Position numbers and translations under genes: made by a program | Part shown: positions 34,500-45,300 of the stretch, piece by piece | How positions within the stretch are numbered: the first letter of the stretch is position 1 | How the letters are laid out: the number at the start of each line of letters is the position of its first letter | Notes under the pieces: generated by a model | The model's input: the letters and a program-made list of their open reading frames with translations, nothing else | Database searches by the model: none | Told to the model about the DNA's origin: nothing | Source: Symsagittifera roscoffensis | Taxonomy: Eukaryota; Xenacoelomorpha; Acoela; Convolutidae | DNA: 64,000 bases | Reading direction: 5' to 3' | Assembly: GCF_963678635.1 (NCBI RefSeq) | Contig: NC_087064.1 | Span: 52,096,684-52,160,683, forward strand

Positions 34500-36325
34500 A
34501 CTCTAGTGATGTTAATCCCGATGAGCGGATGAAATTTATTCAAATGCCGACTTGAGACCTGGTTTGATTTTATCTTCAGAAGATAAAGATTTTTTTAATT
34601 GGTCGGAAAATGCAGCAGTCCTGAGGATTTTATAACATGTGGAGGGGAATGGGTACTGCAACATGTCACTCAAATTTGTTAGCTTACGATTTGTGACACG
34701 TCTTACATTTTAATTTTGCAAAATCTACGCTAAAAGCCTGATTCATTTCAATTCAAATTGCCTTTCAAAATTTGAGAACCTTAGAATTTGACTAAAACAA
34801 AACTTAAAGCAAAACTAATTTTTTTTCAATTTGGTATACGGTTGCCTATAATCTGAAGCATGGACCTCATTTTGTTTGGAACATCAAACAAATAGCCTAC
34901 CCATCAGTCGCATAAAAAACGTTCTGATACACAAACAGCTAAAAAGCACACAAAGCTCGTTGAAACTACGATTTATTTTTGAATTTCCCATCGATTGAAA
35001 ATTTGAACAATTCAACGAAAAGAGGGTGAAAATGTTCCAGTAGCAAAAATGAGATTTCTTGCTCATGTTTGTATCAAATAAATCAAAATTTGATAACAGC
35101 ACCGAAACTGCCATAATTGATATAAACATGCTTCTCTTGTATGAGCCTGTTTTAACTATGTATTAACACCCAATTTGCTATAAAATCATGTGCAAAAACA
35201 AGCTGCATATGTATTGCACATTCACGTAGTTATTTAGAAACTGCTATCGCAATAGCTATACTGGTGAAACACGTGATAAGCATCCAGTCTTAAACGGGTC
35301 ATGGAACTGCCTTCTGCAGAAAAAGTTATTAATCGATTTGAGTTCAAAAAACATCAGATCTGTGCTGTACTTTGTCAATTTTTAATCAATTTTTAAGTCT
35401 TCAAACTCTTGTCTCCAAACGCTGCGCAACCATCAACCTGAATTTTGTTAAGAAAACGTAGACTGTTGATATTCTTTGGCTATTATTGCGCCCTGAAGTG
35501 CACAGCTTTAATTCTTTGACTATGACGTAAACCTGAAACCTTAAACCTAGAGCAATGGGTCAACAGTCCATTTTGGTCAAATTGAGCCCGAAATGTGGAT
35601 AAATTTTTCCAAAAGTTGACATGAAAAATGTGATCGATTTCTGATTAGAAGATGAAGGTTTTTTGATATGTTAGGAACTGTCAGGCAGTCTTGCAAGCTT
35701 TTATAACTTATGGAAGCGGCTGGGTATTCCAACACATCATTCAATTTTTTTAACTGCTCAGTTTTCATCAATCTATGAATGATCTCATTTTGGCTTGATA
35801 TTTCATATTGAATTGGAATATCTCAGTATTTGATGAAAATAAGAAACCATAACGAAAATAACTGTTTCATACTTTGCGTCTAGTCTGAAACGGTATAGAT
35901 CTGCTTTTGACTGATCCAAAAAAAGCAAAATATTCAGCTGTGCAAACATTTTGATACATAGACAGCTGAAAATGCCAGCAAAACCCGAGTTAAATTTGAT
36001 TTGCCCATGAGCTTCAGTACCAAAAGCAAAATTTGATACCTATATAATTATTAAAGTAAAAAAATTTGATAACAGCTCTGAAACTGATAATTTTGACATG
36101 GACCTGCTTTTCTAGTCTTCGCCTGCAAAGAATCACTAGGTGCTCACAAGCAACTCGCTAATATGTTCTGGACAACCAAAAAGTCTATGCTTTGTCCCTT
36201 CACGCATTTACGTAGAAACTGATTTCTCATTAGCTATGGCGATGAAACTCCCGATACACACAGCCTGATGTAAGGATCATGAACTTGTCCTAGAAAACAT
36301 GCCTTCTGCGGAAAAAAAATAACAA
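34500..36325. repeat. Diverged tandem pair of about 1 kb
   Basis: Block 34,500-35,330 and block 35,580-36,325 share ordered similar phrases. These include ttttataacatgtgga / ttttataacttatgga (34,628 and 35,699, offset 1,071), the gatacacaaacagct / gatacatagacagct pair, tttgataacagc and gccttctgc (35,309 and 36,301). On the minus strand both can be read as a similar peptide around L-(S/N)-D-(M/V)-L-(Q/E)-Y-P...Y-K. They may therefore be remains of a duplicated coding segment, which I cannot identify. Confidence 0.5.
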
Positions 36326-36331
36326 TCAAAA

Positions 36332-36767
36332 ACAAGTACAAAAACCTCGTATCTACCATACATCACTTTGAATACGACCGAACGAGAACAAGCAAGAAAA
36401 GATTTTGAGAGGGATTTGAACAAACTGTTAAAACATTGCGCTTATGGAAAAGTATGGTAGTCGAAACGCAAACGGATATTTGTTCGGGTGGTGAGAGATT
36501 ATCACGCCGCTTTGCAAAAACTTAGTGCTTTCGAGTTACAAAATCTTCGGGGGGAATTTGGCTGCGTTTACTTTGAAGCCAACAAAATTTTGATGAAGAG
36601 TGCCAGCAATAAAGAGAGCTACTGATTTTTGCTGGCAAAGGTTTCAAATTTAGGTCACATTCAAAGAATGAAAGCTGTGAACTTCTTTATATTTTGAGTG
36701 TGAGTTTCTGTATTCTGAAACAGATAGTCTCCTGTACGAAATCATAAATGTAAACTTCTATCGCTAA
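36332..36767 (+). pseudogene. Family-B DNA polymerase fragment, Polinton/Maverick-like
   Basis: Plus-strand relic in two frames. The first reads SYLPYITLNTTEREQARKDF and then FERDLNKLLKHCAYGKVW, which matches the palm/fingers motif B region of protein-primed family-B polymerases (Pro-Tyr-Ile, Asn-Thr, then K-L-x-x-x-x-Y-G-K). After a TAG, a TGA and a frameshift, YSETDSLLYEI at 36,711-36,743 corresponds to motif C (Tyr-x-Asp-Thr-Asp-Ser), with the first Asp replaced by Glu. No exonuclease part or neighbouring Polinton genes were seen. It is an isolated, degraded fragment, and the element type is inferred from motif style. Confidence 0.65.
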
Positions 36768-37350
36768 ACTAACGAAAAAGAACATTTTTAAACCACTGCA
36801 TTTATAAATATTAAACATTCTTCAACAACCATCATTATTAAACCTCTACGATCTTATTATATTTATATCATTGAGTTTCCAGGGGACATAATAACCGATT
36901 TTTTACCCTCAAACTTAAGCTTAGTTCCATTTTGTCTAGAATTAACCCTACAAATCATGTTTTGTCGCATCTGGCATTCAGTTAATCTCGATGTAGCAGC
37001 TACAAAATTATATCGTATTCATGTTTAATGACTGCAGTATTTATACAACTTCATGCAGAGTCTAGAAACGATCGGAAAAACTAAGAAACACCTATCCGGC
37101 GCGGCCTATACAAGCCTGTCCGGTCTTAACCAGTCTGTTCGTTGTTTTTAAGAACCCGGGTTGACCTCCATACAGCGAAAATGGTTATCATACAATTCCA
37201 TACATCAGGTGTGTGGAAAAATGCTTGTCATACAATTTTCATACAATTTCTAAAAATGGTTGAAAACTGGTATAAACTTATTTCTGTGGATGTTTGATTC
37301 TTATAAAACAGTCTGGTGATAAAAAACTGAGGTTCTCGTTTTTTGAAAAA

Positions 37351-37398
37351 AATGCTTATCATACAATTCCCATATATGGGAATTGTATGACTGGCATT
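37351..37398. repeat. Perfect 32-bp palindrome inside the TIR element
   Basis: The arm tcatacaattcccata is followed immediately by its reverse complement (37,359-37,390). After three mismatched bases on each side, aatgc and gcatt (37,351-37,355 and 37,394-37,398) also pair. It contains the same catacaatt core as the subterminal motifs, so it may be two head-to-head copies of one binding site. Confidence 0.9.
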
Positions 37399-37791
37399 TT
37401 TTTGATGGCGACACAAAAAATTTTTTCAAGTAATTTTGAAAATTTGGCCCAAAATTTTTTTTTTTTCAACCGCACATCGAATTTCGTACGCAAACAAACA
37501 TTTTTCGAAATTTTTTTTTGCATGCAAATTTTAATATTTTGTAAGCATAACGTAGTCCTGGATACGATAAGTTTGGCTTTTATTTTCTTTTCACTTCAAT
37601 TTTTTTTTCAAAAACGCTGAAAATTCCTAGTTCTTTTGTATGGGGTGTCAATGTAAGCCTTGATCAATGTCTGATAACTTGAAAATTCAAAAATTTAAAA
37701 TAATCATAATTAAAAAATTTTGCCAAAAAATAAAAGTTCGTTCATTTTGTTATATTAATTGCGAAAAACTTGCATATTCAGGTCGTTTGCT

Positions 37792-37899
37792 ATGCCTTGT
37801 AAATGCAAAGACCGTCCAACCTTTGGTGTTATGAGTAAACAAGGTCTTTGTCACTTGTGTTCGGTTGCAAACACAACCGAAAAGGTTTTCAGAAACTAA
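37792..37899 (+). CDS. Small Cys-rich ORF inside TIR element
   Basis: A 36-codon frame from ATG to TAA with CKCKDRP and a FGVMSKQGLCHLC ending, a C-x-C...C-x2-C pattern that could bind zinc. The spacing loosely recalls EsV-1-7-type cysteine motifs, where a conserved Phe-Gly follows the first cysteines, but one repeat with altered ligands is weak evidence. A tattcag acceptor-like sequence directly precedes it, so it might be an exon remnant carried by the element. Expression is unknown. Confidence 0.35.
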   Translation: MPCKCKDRPTFGVMSKQGLCHLCSVANTTEKVFRN

Positions 37900-38296
37900 A
37901 ATTAGAAAGAAAAAATCAAAATTTTTGGTTTATGGAAAAACACCTATCATACAGTTTTCATTTATGGAAAAATTTTTATCATAGAGATTTCATACTATGT
38001 TCTGTACGTATGGCATTGTATGGAATTGTATGACAAGAAGTTTTTCATAAATGGAAATTGTATGATTAGAAGTTTTGGTCAACCCGGGAAATCAGTATGT
38101 GCTTAGTTTTGAGACGCTTTGTCGCATTATGGCGATGAGTTTAACCAATCTGATATAAAAGTTTATAAAAGTTGTTGAGCTGATTCATTTCCCTCGAGAA
38201 ATACATTGACCTTCTTGAATAACTCAAAAAATCTGACGGTTTGGAAAATAGGAGTTAAAATGCATGAGCTACACTGATATTGAAAGATACGCTTAC

Positions 38297-39290
38297 GTGT
38301 GAGCTATCGACTGGCAGATGTGAGATTATTGGGTTAAATCCGTCCGGACAAACTTTAGCCGTATACCCGTTCTTCGCATTTCTTGACTTGGGTTGTTGGA
38401 ATATGCAATAAGAACCAGGCGGCCATGAAGCATTTTTCCTCAGCTCGTTAACATTAGTTTGAAGCTCTACTCTCAACTTTTTGTTCTCTTCATTTACGAG
38501 TGAAAAATTTTTCCTTGTAATTTCTACCACATCGGCAGATTTGCTTTCAATAACATCATTATAGCCTTTCATTTCCTCCTCTAGTTTTTTGATTTCATTT
38601 TCAAGTCGCTGTTGTAGTAAATTTAAATTCAGAGCGTTACTTTTGTTTTCAAGCGAGTGATCAACTACCATCATTATCGAATGTTGAAACAAAACCTTAT
38701 GGACTTGTACTGAATCTGATAAAATAGTCGATGAAGATTCGAAATGGTTCAAATTCACTCGATATAAGTCCATAGGCTTGGTTGTGAATTTTCGGCCATC
38801 CCATTCAACGTACGTTTTGCTTTCCCGCAGGATATTATTGATCTCATTTGATGTTGTTGTCTCTGACTTTTCATCAGCGAATTCAGTGTTTCCACCAATC
38901 TCTATGTTCGGAATTCCTAAATTGACTCCAACTGATTTGGATGAGCTTTCTGCATTTTCATTGACGTGTAAAACATCAGACTCATCTTGTTTGACGTAAA
39001 ACAGATCATTCAATGCATGCGTCACTTTATCAGGTCGATACCAGTCGTCGTTCCAGAAAACTGAATCCCATTGCCTTTCATCGAAGTCTTTCGAGCTTTC
39101 ATCGTTAGTTTTGAGCACCTGTTCCAAACTCCTGGATAGATCGATGATTTCGTCTTCGTGGGGAACATAGCCTTCGTCGGTTCTGACATTGGCGACAGCT
39201 TCGTTTACACTTTCACTTGACAATCGTTTAATGTCATCTGAGGTCAAATAGCGGTCACTCCCCTGTGCTCCTACCATGCTTTCAAGGTGA
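38297..39290 (-). CDS. Internal exon of host gene, coiled coil and ApeC-like start
   Basis: Minus-strand exon bounded by an acceptor (tatattttag, intron end at 39,291) and a donor (gtaagc, from 38,296). About 331 codons without a stop. The N-terminal half is acidic, with a DDWYRPDKVTHALNDLF block and VEWDGRKFTTKPMDLYRVNL. Then comes a coiled coil (LLQQRLENEIKKLEEEMKGY to about the last 70 residues). The end reads NASWPPGSYCIFQQPKS...VCPDGF, which resembles the start of the apextrin C-terminal (ApeC) domain of secreted animal proteins. The rest of that domain should lie on further exons to the left; I did not find them. The phase fits the exon at 40,199-40,594. Confidence 0.7.
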
Positions 39291-40198
39291 CTAAAATATA
39301 TTTAAGTATGTTGTAATCTTCTGAAAAGAATCCAATTGATTTTTCAGACACAGCACAGATACTTTTTAAGTGGGGAAATTTTACATATTTGTAAGGAGCT
39401 AGACAGGAACCATTGGCTTAAAATTGGCAATAAACAAAATGGCCCCCCAAAATGTTCATGATTTACTGTTTCAAGAAAAGGTACTATTTTGATTTTTTCA
39501 CACTTTTGCAATCACAACTTATACACTTAGAAAATCAACTGATCTTTATTTTTTGTCATGCAGCGACGTACGCAGCAATTTGCTTGGAGAAGCGGGGTGT
39601 TTTTCCGAGAAAAAAATTGAAAAAGTGGTTGTCTTTTATTATATTTAGACTATTTCTCTGCAAAGACCCTGCAAAAACTTTAGCTCACCTACAACCCTGC
39701 AAAAACCGCATTTTTCCCAAAAAAAAATGCGGTGCATACGATTGTTTTGCAATCTGATCAAAAAAGTTGTTTTTAGGACTCGTTTTTAGGACATGAAATA
39801 TTGTGACCCAAATGCCCCTTTTTCCAGCTTAGTGTTTATTACGGCATTTAGAAAAAAATTTGGTGTTTGTAAATCAAAAATGTGGCTAAACAGTACCAAA
39901 GTGGGACCTTTGGAAAAAATTGATAGCCAGGATTGAACGGGGGAGAAGAGTTCGCCCTTAACTAAAAAGGGCGTCTCAAAATAGTACCAACGGGCCGCCC
40001 ATACACTTCAGGATAAATTAACATCCAAGATTAAAGGTGAAGCGGTCGCCCCGTCCCCTCTTACCTATCGAGACGCTACTGGTGTTATCGCTTTGGCGCT
40101 TATAAACACATCCGAATTGAACTTTTAAACCTTTAACTTAGCATCACATAAGTGGAGGGCTAATAATTGTCACGGAGTAGAGTTCTCAATATAATCAC
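39291..40198 (-). other. Intron of the ApeC-like gene
   Basis: Starts (minus strand) with gtgatt at 40,198 after the exon end ...AG and ends with ttttag at 39,291. The upstream exon leaves two bases and the downstream exon supplies one, giving an uninterrupted frame. It contains gcagcgacgtacgcagc-type text at about 39,560 and gagacgctactggtg near 40,082, which may be the ends of an inserted MITE. No coding. Confidence 0.6.
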
Positions 40199-40594
40199 CT
40201 GTATAATTGTCCGCTCTGCATGTGTCGGCCAGTAACTTCAATTCTGCGAATTGTAGTTTCCTCGGCGTTCATTTTGAACTGGACCTGGAAAGAAGAGAAC
40301 GACATCGGACTAGTTTTCATTGATTTTTCCAGGTCATTGCACACCGATTTGTTCTTGCAGTCGATCTGAAAATTTACGGTTTCAGGCAGTCTGCTCACAG
40401 GGGTCCAATGAGTTGGAATTGAAAACGAGTCACTAACGTCATCAAACGGAAAATATAATCTGATTTTTTCCATCGGTATCAGCTGTATGTATTTTTTCTC
40501 CACCTCCATTTTATTTGCTTTGAGATGAAGAAATACCGCTTCCTGTGCCTCTATTGACCATAGTTGAACGTAGAATAATAGCTGATAGCGCTCC
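40199..40594 (-). CDS. Upstream exon of the same host gene
   Basis: Bounded by a textbook acceptor (poly-T then cacag, intron end at 40,595) and a donor at 40,198. About 131 codons without a stop, starting ERYQLLFYVQLWSIEAQEAV and including a beta-like stretch (QLIPMEKIRLYFPFDDVSDS) and a closing TIRRIEVTGRHMQSGQLY. It joins the next exon in phase (AG + T). The ATG at 40,509 is internal to the exon. Earlier exons must lie further right, beyond the duplicated retroelement cluster. Function is unknown beyond the ApeC-like end of the downstream exon. Confidence 0.65.
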
Positions 40595-40632
40595 CTGTGA
40601 AAAAAAAAACATTTTTCAGGTCGGTTTAAAAT

Positions 40633-41050
40633 ATTGGAACCAGTTCTAAACTAGAATTTATAATTGGTTATAAATATAATTCTCTAATTCTATAAAGTAT
40701 TTGTAACAAACCAATCATATTCCATAACTATAAATTAAACTTATTTGTAAGTGCTGAAACTACTCGTAGTTTCAGCACCAGAGCAATTTGAAATAAACTT
40801 AAAATACAGTTGTTCTCCTTCCGGAAACTAACTCGCATAAACCAGTATACACTAGATCTATTGAGACTGAGAGATTGAAGAGTAAGATTAAGATTCGTAT
40901 TAGACTAAGAAGTTGCACGAATCTATCCGGCCGAAAATAAGATAGCGTGACGAGCAGACCGTGTACCTTATCTGAAATTACCCTATGAGTACAGTCAACC
41001 ATACATAACTCATGTGGTGCGACCAAAAGTCTCGAAAAACACCTTAACCT
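40633..41050 (+). repeat. LTR-like block, unit A
   Basis: Starts near tggaaccagttctaaac and contains a perfect 13-bp inverted repeat with a 2-base loop (gtgctgaaactac tc gtagtttcagcac, 40,751-40,778). Similar blocks occur at 46,629-47,046 and, inverted, at 33,270-33,605, so it behaves as a mobile repeat. It sits upstream of gag on the same strand, as a 5' LTR would. The 3' boundary is unclear and no matching copy was seen after pol, so LTR identity is inferred. Confidence 0.5.
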
Positions 41051-42360
41051 ACTTAGTATTAGAAAAAAACAGATTCAGAATTAGACAGTTGCAAAATTGC
41101 AAAAATGTTACATGAAAAAAACATTTTGTTAGAAATCTCTCCGACTCAATAGATCTCCTCAGATTTTCCAAACAATACATGATAATACTACGGAAACCGG
41201 AACAAACCTATGTATTTAGAATCATTTCCGCAGTAAATTTAAATTTTTAATCAATGACATAAGATTTAAAAAATTCTTCAGTAACCTAAATGGAGCTAAA
41301 CCTATTATTTATACAATAACGGCCGATAAAAACAACACAAGTCGTTCTCTCCAAAAATCTGCAGTGAATTAAAACATTTTGAATAAATTAATTTAATGAA
41401 TAAAACTACAAAAACTAGTTAAACTAAAAAATCATCGTTAGTTTTAATAATCTGTTATATCATTTCTTCATCTCAGCTTCATCACCTAAACAATAACAGC
41501 AAATTACACAAAACTAACATCATCCTAAACTTTAAGCTTAAACTTTTCTCACTTAAACCTTTACATTAAAATTTATCAAGGCTTATCCTTGTTTTCTCTT
41601 AAATTATCTCAACTTAAAAAAAAACAGATCACCAAGGTTTTCCTTGAATCTGTAAACAGTCACTGAAAATAACTTTCTTTATTTTCTGATCATCAAGGCT
41701 TTCCTTGGATCAAACGGAAAAATTCCCCCCCCCCCCCACATTTTTAAAAGTGTTTAACGACCTCAAACGTCGATTCGCTACACAACCCTTATCAAAGACC
41801 CAGGATTAAAAGAAATTATTGAAAAAACTAACCATTAACAGCGAAGATAAACAGCGAAGAACTTCGGTTACTCATCCTTCACTTGATTCCCTTCCTCTTA
41901 GATGAACCAGGCTAAAACACTTAAACTTAATAGGTCATAAAACAGTATCTAACGATCTGCTTGCGTTCTAATTATACCTGAACCTTGTAGATTGAGTTAC
42001 TAATCTCCAACCCTTGATCACAAATCAAAACCCTCTAAGTAAGATTAGGTAAGTGTATCTTAAATTAAACTTAGTCACGAGGAAGTAAAAAATCATTCTC
42101 ACGAATCGATATACTACTCTCTCTCCAACCCGTCAAATCACGAAAACGTATGCCCCAAGATAAGATAACCACACAAAACGCGTAAGAACTAACAGTTCAA
42201 GAAACTTAAAACTTCTAACCCAAACATTGCACCCATCATTCTAAACTTTATGTCAAGAGATAATCTAGGTAATAAACAAACAATCGTATTACATAATTGC
42301 TTAATTGAAAACAAAAGATACGACCCTGTAATCACACCACACAGACAAACAATAGGCTAT
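41051..42360 (+). other. Non-coding leader with repeated small hairpins, unit A
   Basis: No coding. Three short stem-loops of the form CAAGG-(4 or 5 bases)-CCTTG lie at 41,577-41,591, 41,633-41,646 and 41,694-41,707, followed by a C-run of about 14 at 41,727-41,740. All are retained in unit B (about 47,549-47,710, with some changes). Possibly packaging or leader structure of the element's RNA. Confidence 0.4.
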
Positions 42361-45300
42361 AAAAGATAAAAACGACAGACACGAAAAAAGATAATCAAAA
42401 CAAAACAAAAACAAGTTTTTAGAAAACCATTTTCAAAACAAATAAACGCAGTCTCAGAATCAGACACAAACACAATACAGGAACTTCGAAAACTAAAAAA
42501 TCCCATAAGTAAAAATAACCCGATCGACGACCAAATAAATTTTTCCGACTCAGAAGCCACAACACCTTCATCAACAAATGGAAAACGCAAAATAAAAAAG
42601 TCATATATCAACAAACCAATACGCCTATATAATTGGAACCAGCCAATAAGACATATTGAATGTTACACACTAACAGTTTTACAATATAGAATATGATTGA
42701 ATACGACAAAAGTTTTGACGATAACTCGATACTCCCATTTTTCATAAAACCACTATATGATCCCTTCCGAGGACAAGTACAATTTTGCCATAACTTAATT
42801 GTAAACTTATTTGAAAAAGGAATTAGCCCATGTAAATAAGAATTCCCTGAAGTACAAATAAAAAGACAAATCTTTGATCATTAACAAAAAGATATATGTA
42901 ATATCACATCACATTATGGTATATACACAATCGAAATCGCATCATCGAAACAAAATCACCAAAAACACCCAATACAAACAGACGATGTAGATATAGAATT
43001 CGCAAAAATTTTCAAAAACTTTATAAAAAATTACAACACCATAATTCACAAAGAGCAAATTCCCTATTCACAAATGATATATTTTCAATTATTTATAGCT
43101 ATCTATCTATACTAGAATTGAAAGAAACACAAGGTGACTCAACAACTCAAACATCCCGACATACAGCTGTAAGACAGGAAATAAGTATTTTCTCAAAATT
43201 CTTAAGCACAATCCGTGAAAATCTCACTAATAACGAAATATCACAGAATGTTAAACACGATCTACAAAAGATACTAGCATAGCTTATTATTGATTATTTC
43301 CACCATAATCTTGAACTGATATCAGTACCAAGAAAAAATTTTCAACCACAAAATTCAGACGATGAAACTACATTGGCAGACGAAACATATTATTTTTGGG
43401 ACCCTGAATGGTCTGATCCATCATTTATTAATATATCAACTGACATCTCAAGTCAAGCAATCACCCAAGTTCCATCAATAGAGATTATATTAGAATAACT
43501 CCACTTACTTTTCGTGCAACACCATTAAACTATGATTCAATATTCACAGATAGAGAAGGAAATAATAGTTTGAATTCTACATTTATTAACCTAGAAAACT
43601 TAAATGGAACAAAAAATCTTACACAGCAAGATATCCAAACCCCATTAAAATTCGTAAATGAAGAAATACTTGAAACAATGCCAAAAACAACACAACAAAG
43701 CTTTTTTCCTATTCACCGAACACTTACAAAACTCCAAAAAATAAAAACACAGTATTTCCACAAACAACTATACAATAGACAGTGAGACATTCAATTATTC
43801 CAAAAAACTCACAGATGGAAATTCAAACATTTAGATCAGTAACAACATCAAGACAAACAAATAAGCAAGAGACATCAAACAGAAATAACTTCTCTGATCA
43901 TAACTATATTTTTTTTGCAAAAGTCGAAAACAACAAAACCCTCAATACGAATAGTCACAGTCAATCGCAATCACAAAGTCAAAATGTACGACAACAAGCT
44001 TCTCAATCAGCATTCTTTAACGACCAGCCACGAGCTGCTCCGGATCGTAGCGAAAATTACCCATTTTTCCAACAAAATAAAAACATAGCAATTAAACATC
44101 ATGCTAGAAATCAACCGCATTACTCAGAAATTTATGAATATTCTTATCAAAATCAACTATTCAACACAAACAACCATCACAATAACTTGAACATCGATTA
44201 ACCAGATCTTTTCAAACCATATACACGAAACAAACAAAGGCAAACAAGACATACCCCAACCTCATAAAATAATAAGTTTCAATCAAAAAACCCTGTGAAT
44301 ACACAAAATTATCATTCAACTCAAATGCAAAATGAAGTTCCACTGCCATATTATCTACAAAAACATGAAATAACAAAGACTCACTTCACAAGTTTTCTCA
44401 AATACCAAATGCCGCAGAATCACTATAAATGACAATAAATCCATGCCCTGTGAGTGGATCCTCAATATCTTCAAATAAGCCATTAATTGTTTTCACAGAA
44501 ACAGATCCCGAATACTCCGTAGAAAATTAATTAAATGCAGTCACAGCAATTTTGATTTTAAATATAGGAACTGAACCAGTAAATACACCACTCCATCAAA
44601 ATTGGATACATAGACGCACATCTCTAATCCAAACCACACTTGAAGGCGCAGTCCAAAAATGGTTTTCAGTTGTACCTAAAGATGTTAAATCAGATTGGAA
44701 AATCTTCACACAAGAATATTCAAAAATGTTCGACTTCGAAAGAAACAAACAACACCAAACAGTTTTATGCAATGAAACTCGTAGAATCCCAATCGAAACA
44801 ATTAAACAACTAGCAGTAAGAATAGAAACACTATTAAGAAAAGCATAATCTCCTAATACACAAGATTATATAAATACAAAAATGCCAGAAGTCGTAATGA
44901 TGACTCTAACACCTCAATTACAAAAAATAGCAATAAAAAGAGAGCATCACATCCATCTTCAATTCATGAACCGGATATAGACTTCAGAAAACTAGTAGAT
45001 AAACTAGAACAAGCTGAAATCACTATGAAATTGGAAGAAACAGAACATTTAAAAATACAATTTCTAAATAACATCCAAACCACTACTTCACAAATAAATA
45101 ATATTCAAGATTCTGACACAGAACTAGCTGAAAAAATCACTCAAGTTTTAATTATCTAGGAGAAAAATCCAAACTTTAAAGGCAAACGATCATTCAAAAA
45201 ATGGTTTAACTAGTGCCATAGATACGGACACAGTTTTGCTGAATGTAGAGAAAAACAATAAGATAATCAAAACAAACCACAAAAACACAGAGAACCAAAT

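Larger units (their letters stand above)
37155..38088. mobile_element. 934-bp terminal-inverted-repeat element
   Basis: Begins with CCCGGGTTGACC (37,155-37,166) and ends with the exact reverse complement GGTCAACCCGGG (38,077-38,088). Subterminal atcatacaattcca-type motifs occur several times near both ends in mostly mirrored orientation, a common arrangement for transposase-binding sites. No transposase frame is present, so it is non-autonomous. Flanking bases are aa on both sides; a longer target duplication is not evident. It contains the palindrome and the small Cys-rich ORF listed separately. Confidence 0.7.

Noticed and set aside
39560-40082. Possible MITE in the intron of the ApeC-like gene
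   Set aside because: The ends gcagcgacgtacgcag and cgagacgctactggtg pair only partly, and no target duplication is visible, so it is not listed as an element.
40799-41026. 75-codon minus-strand ORF repeated at 46,796-47,023
   Set aside because: Its conservation follows from the 6-kb duplication, and the inverted 33-kb relative does not keep it open.
42357-42614. Hydrophobic minus-strand ORFs here and at 48,161-48,576
   Set aside because: They are antisense to the A-rich gag start; Phe/Leu/Cys-rich antisense frames are expected from Lys/Gln/Asn-rich sense coding.
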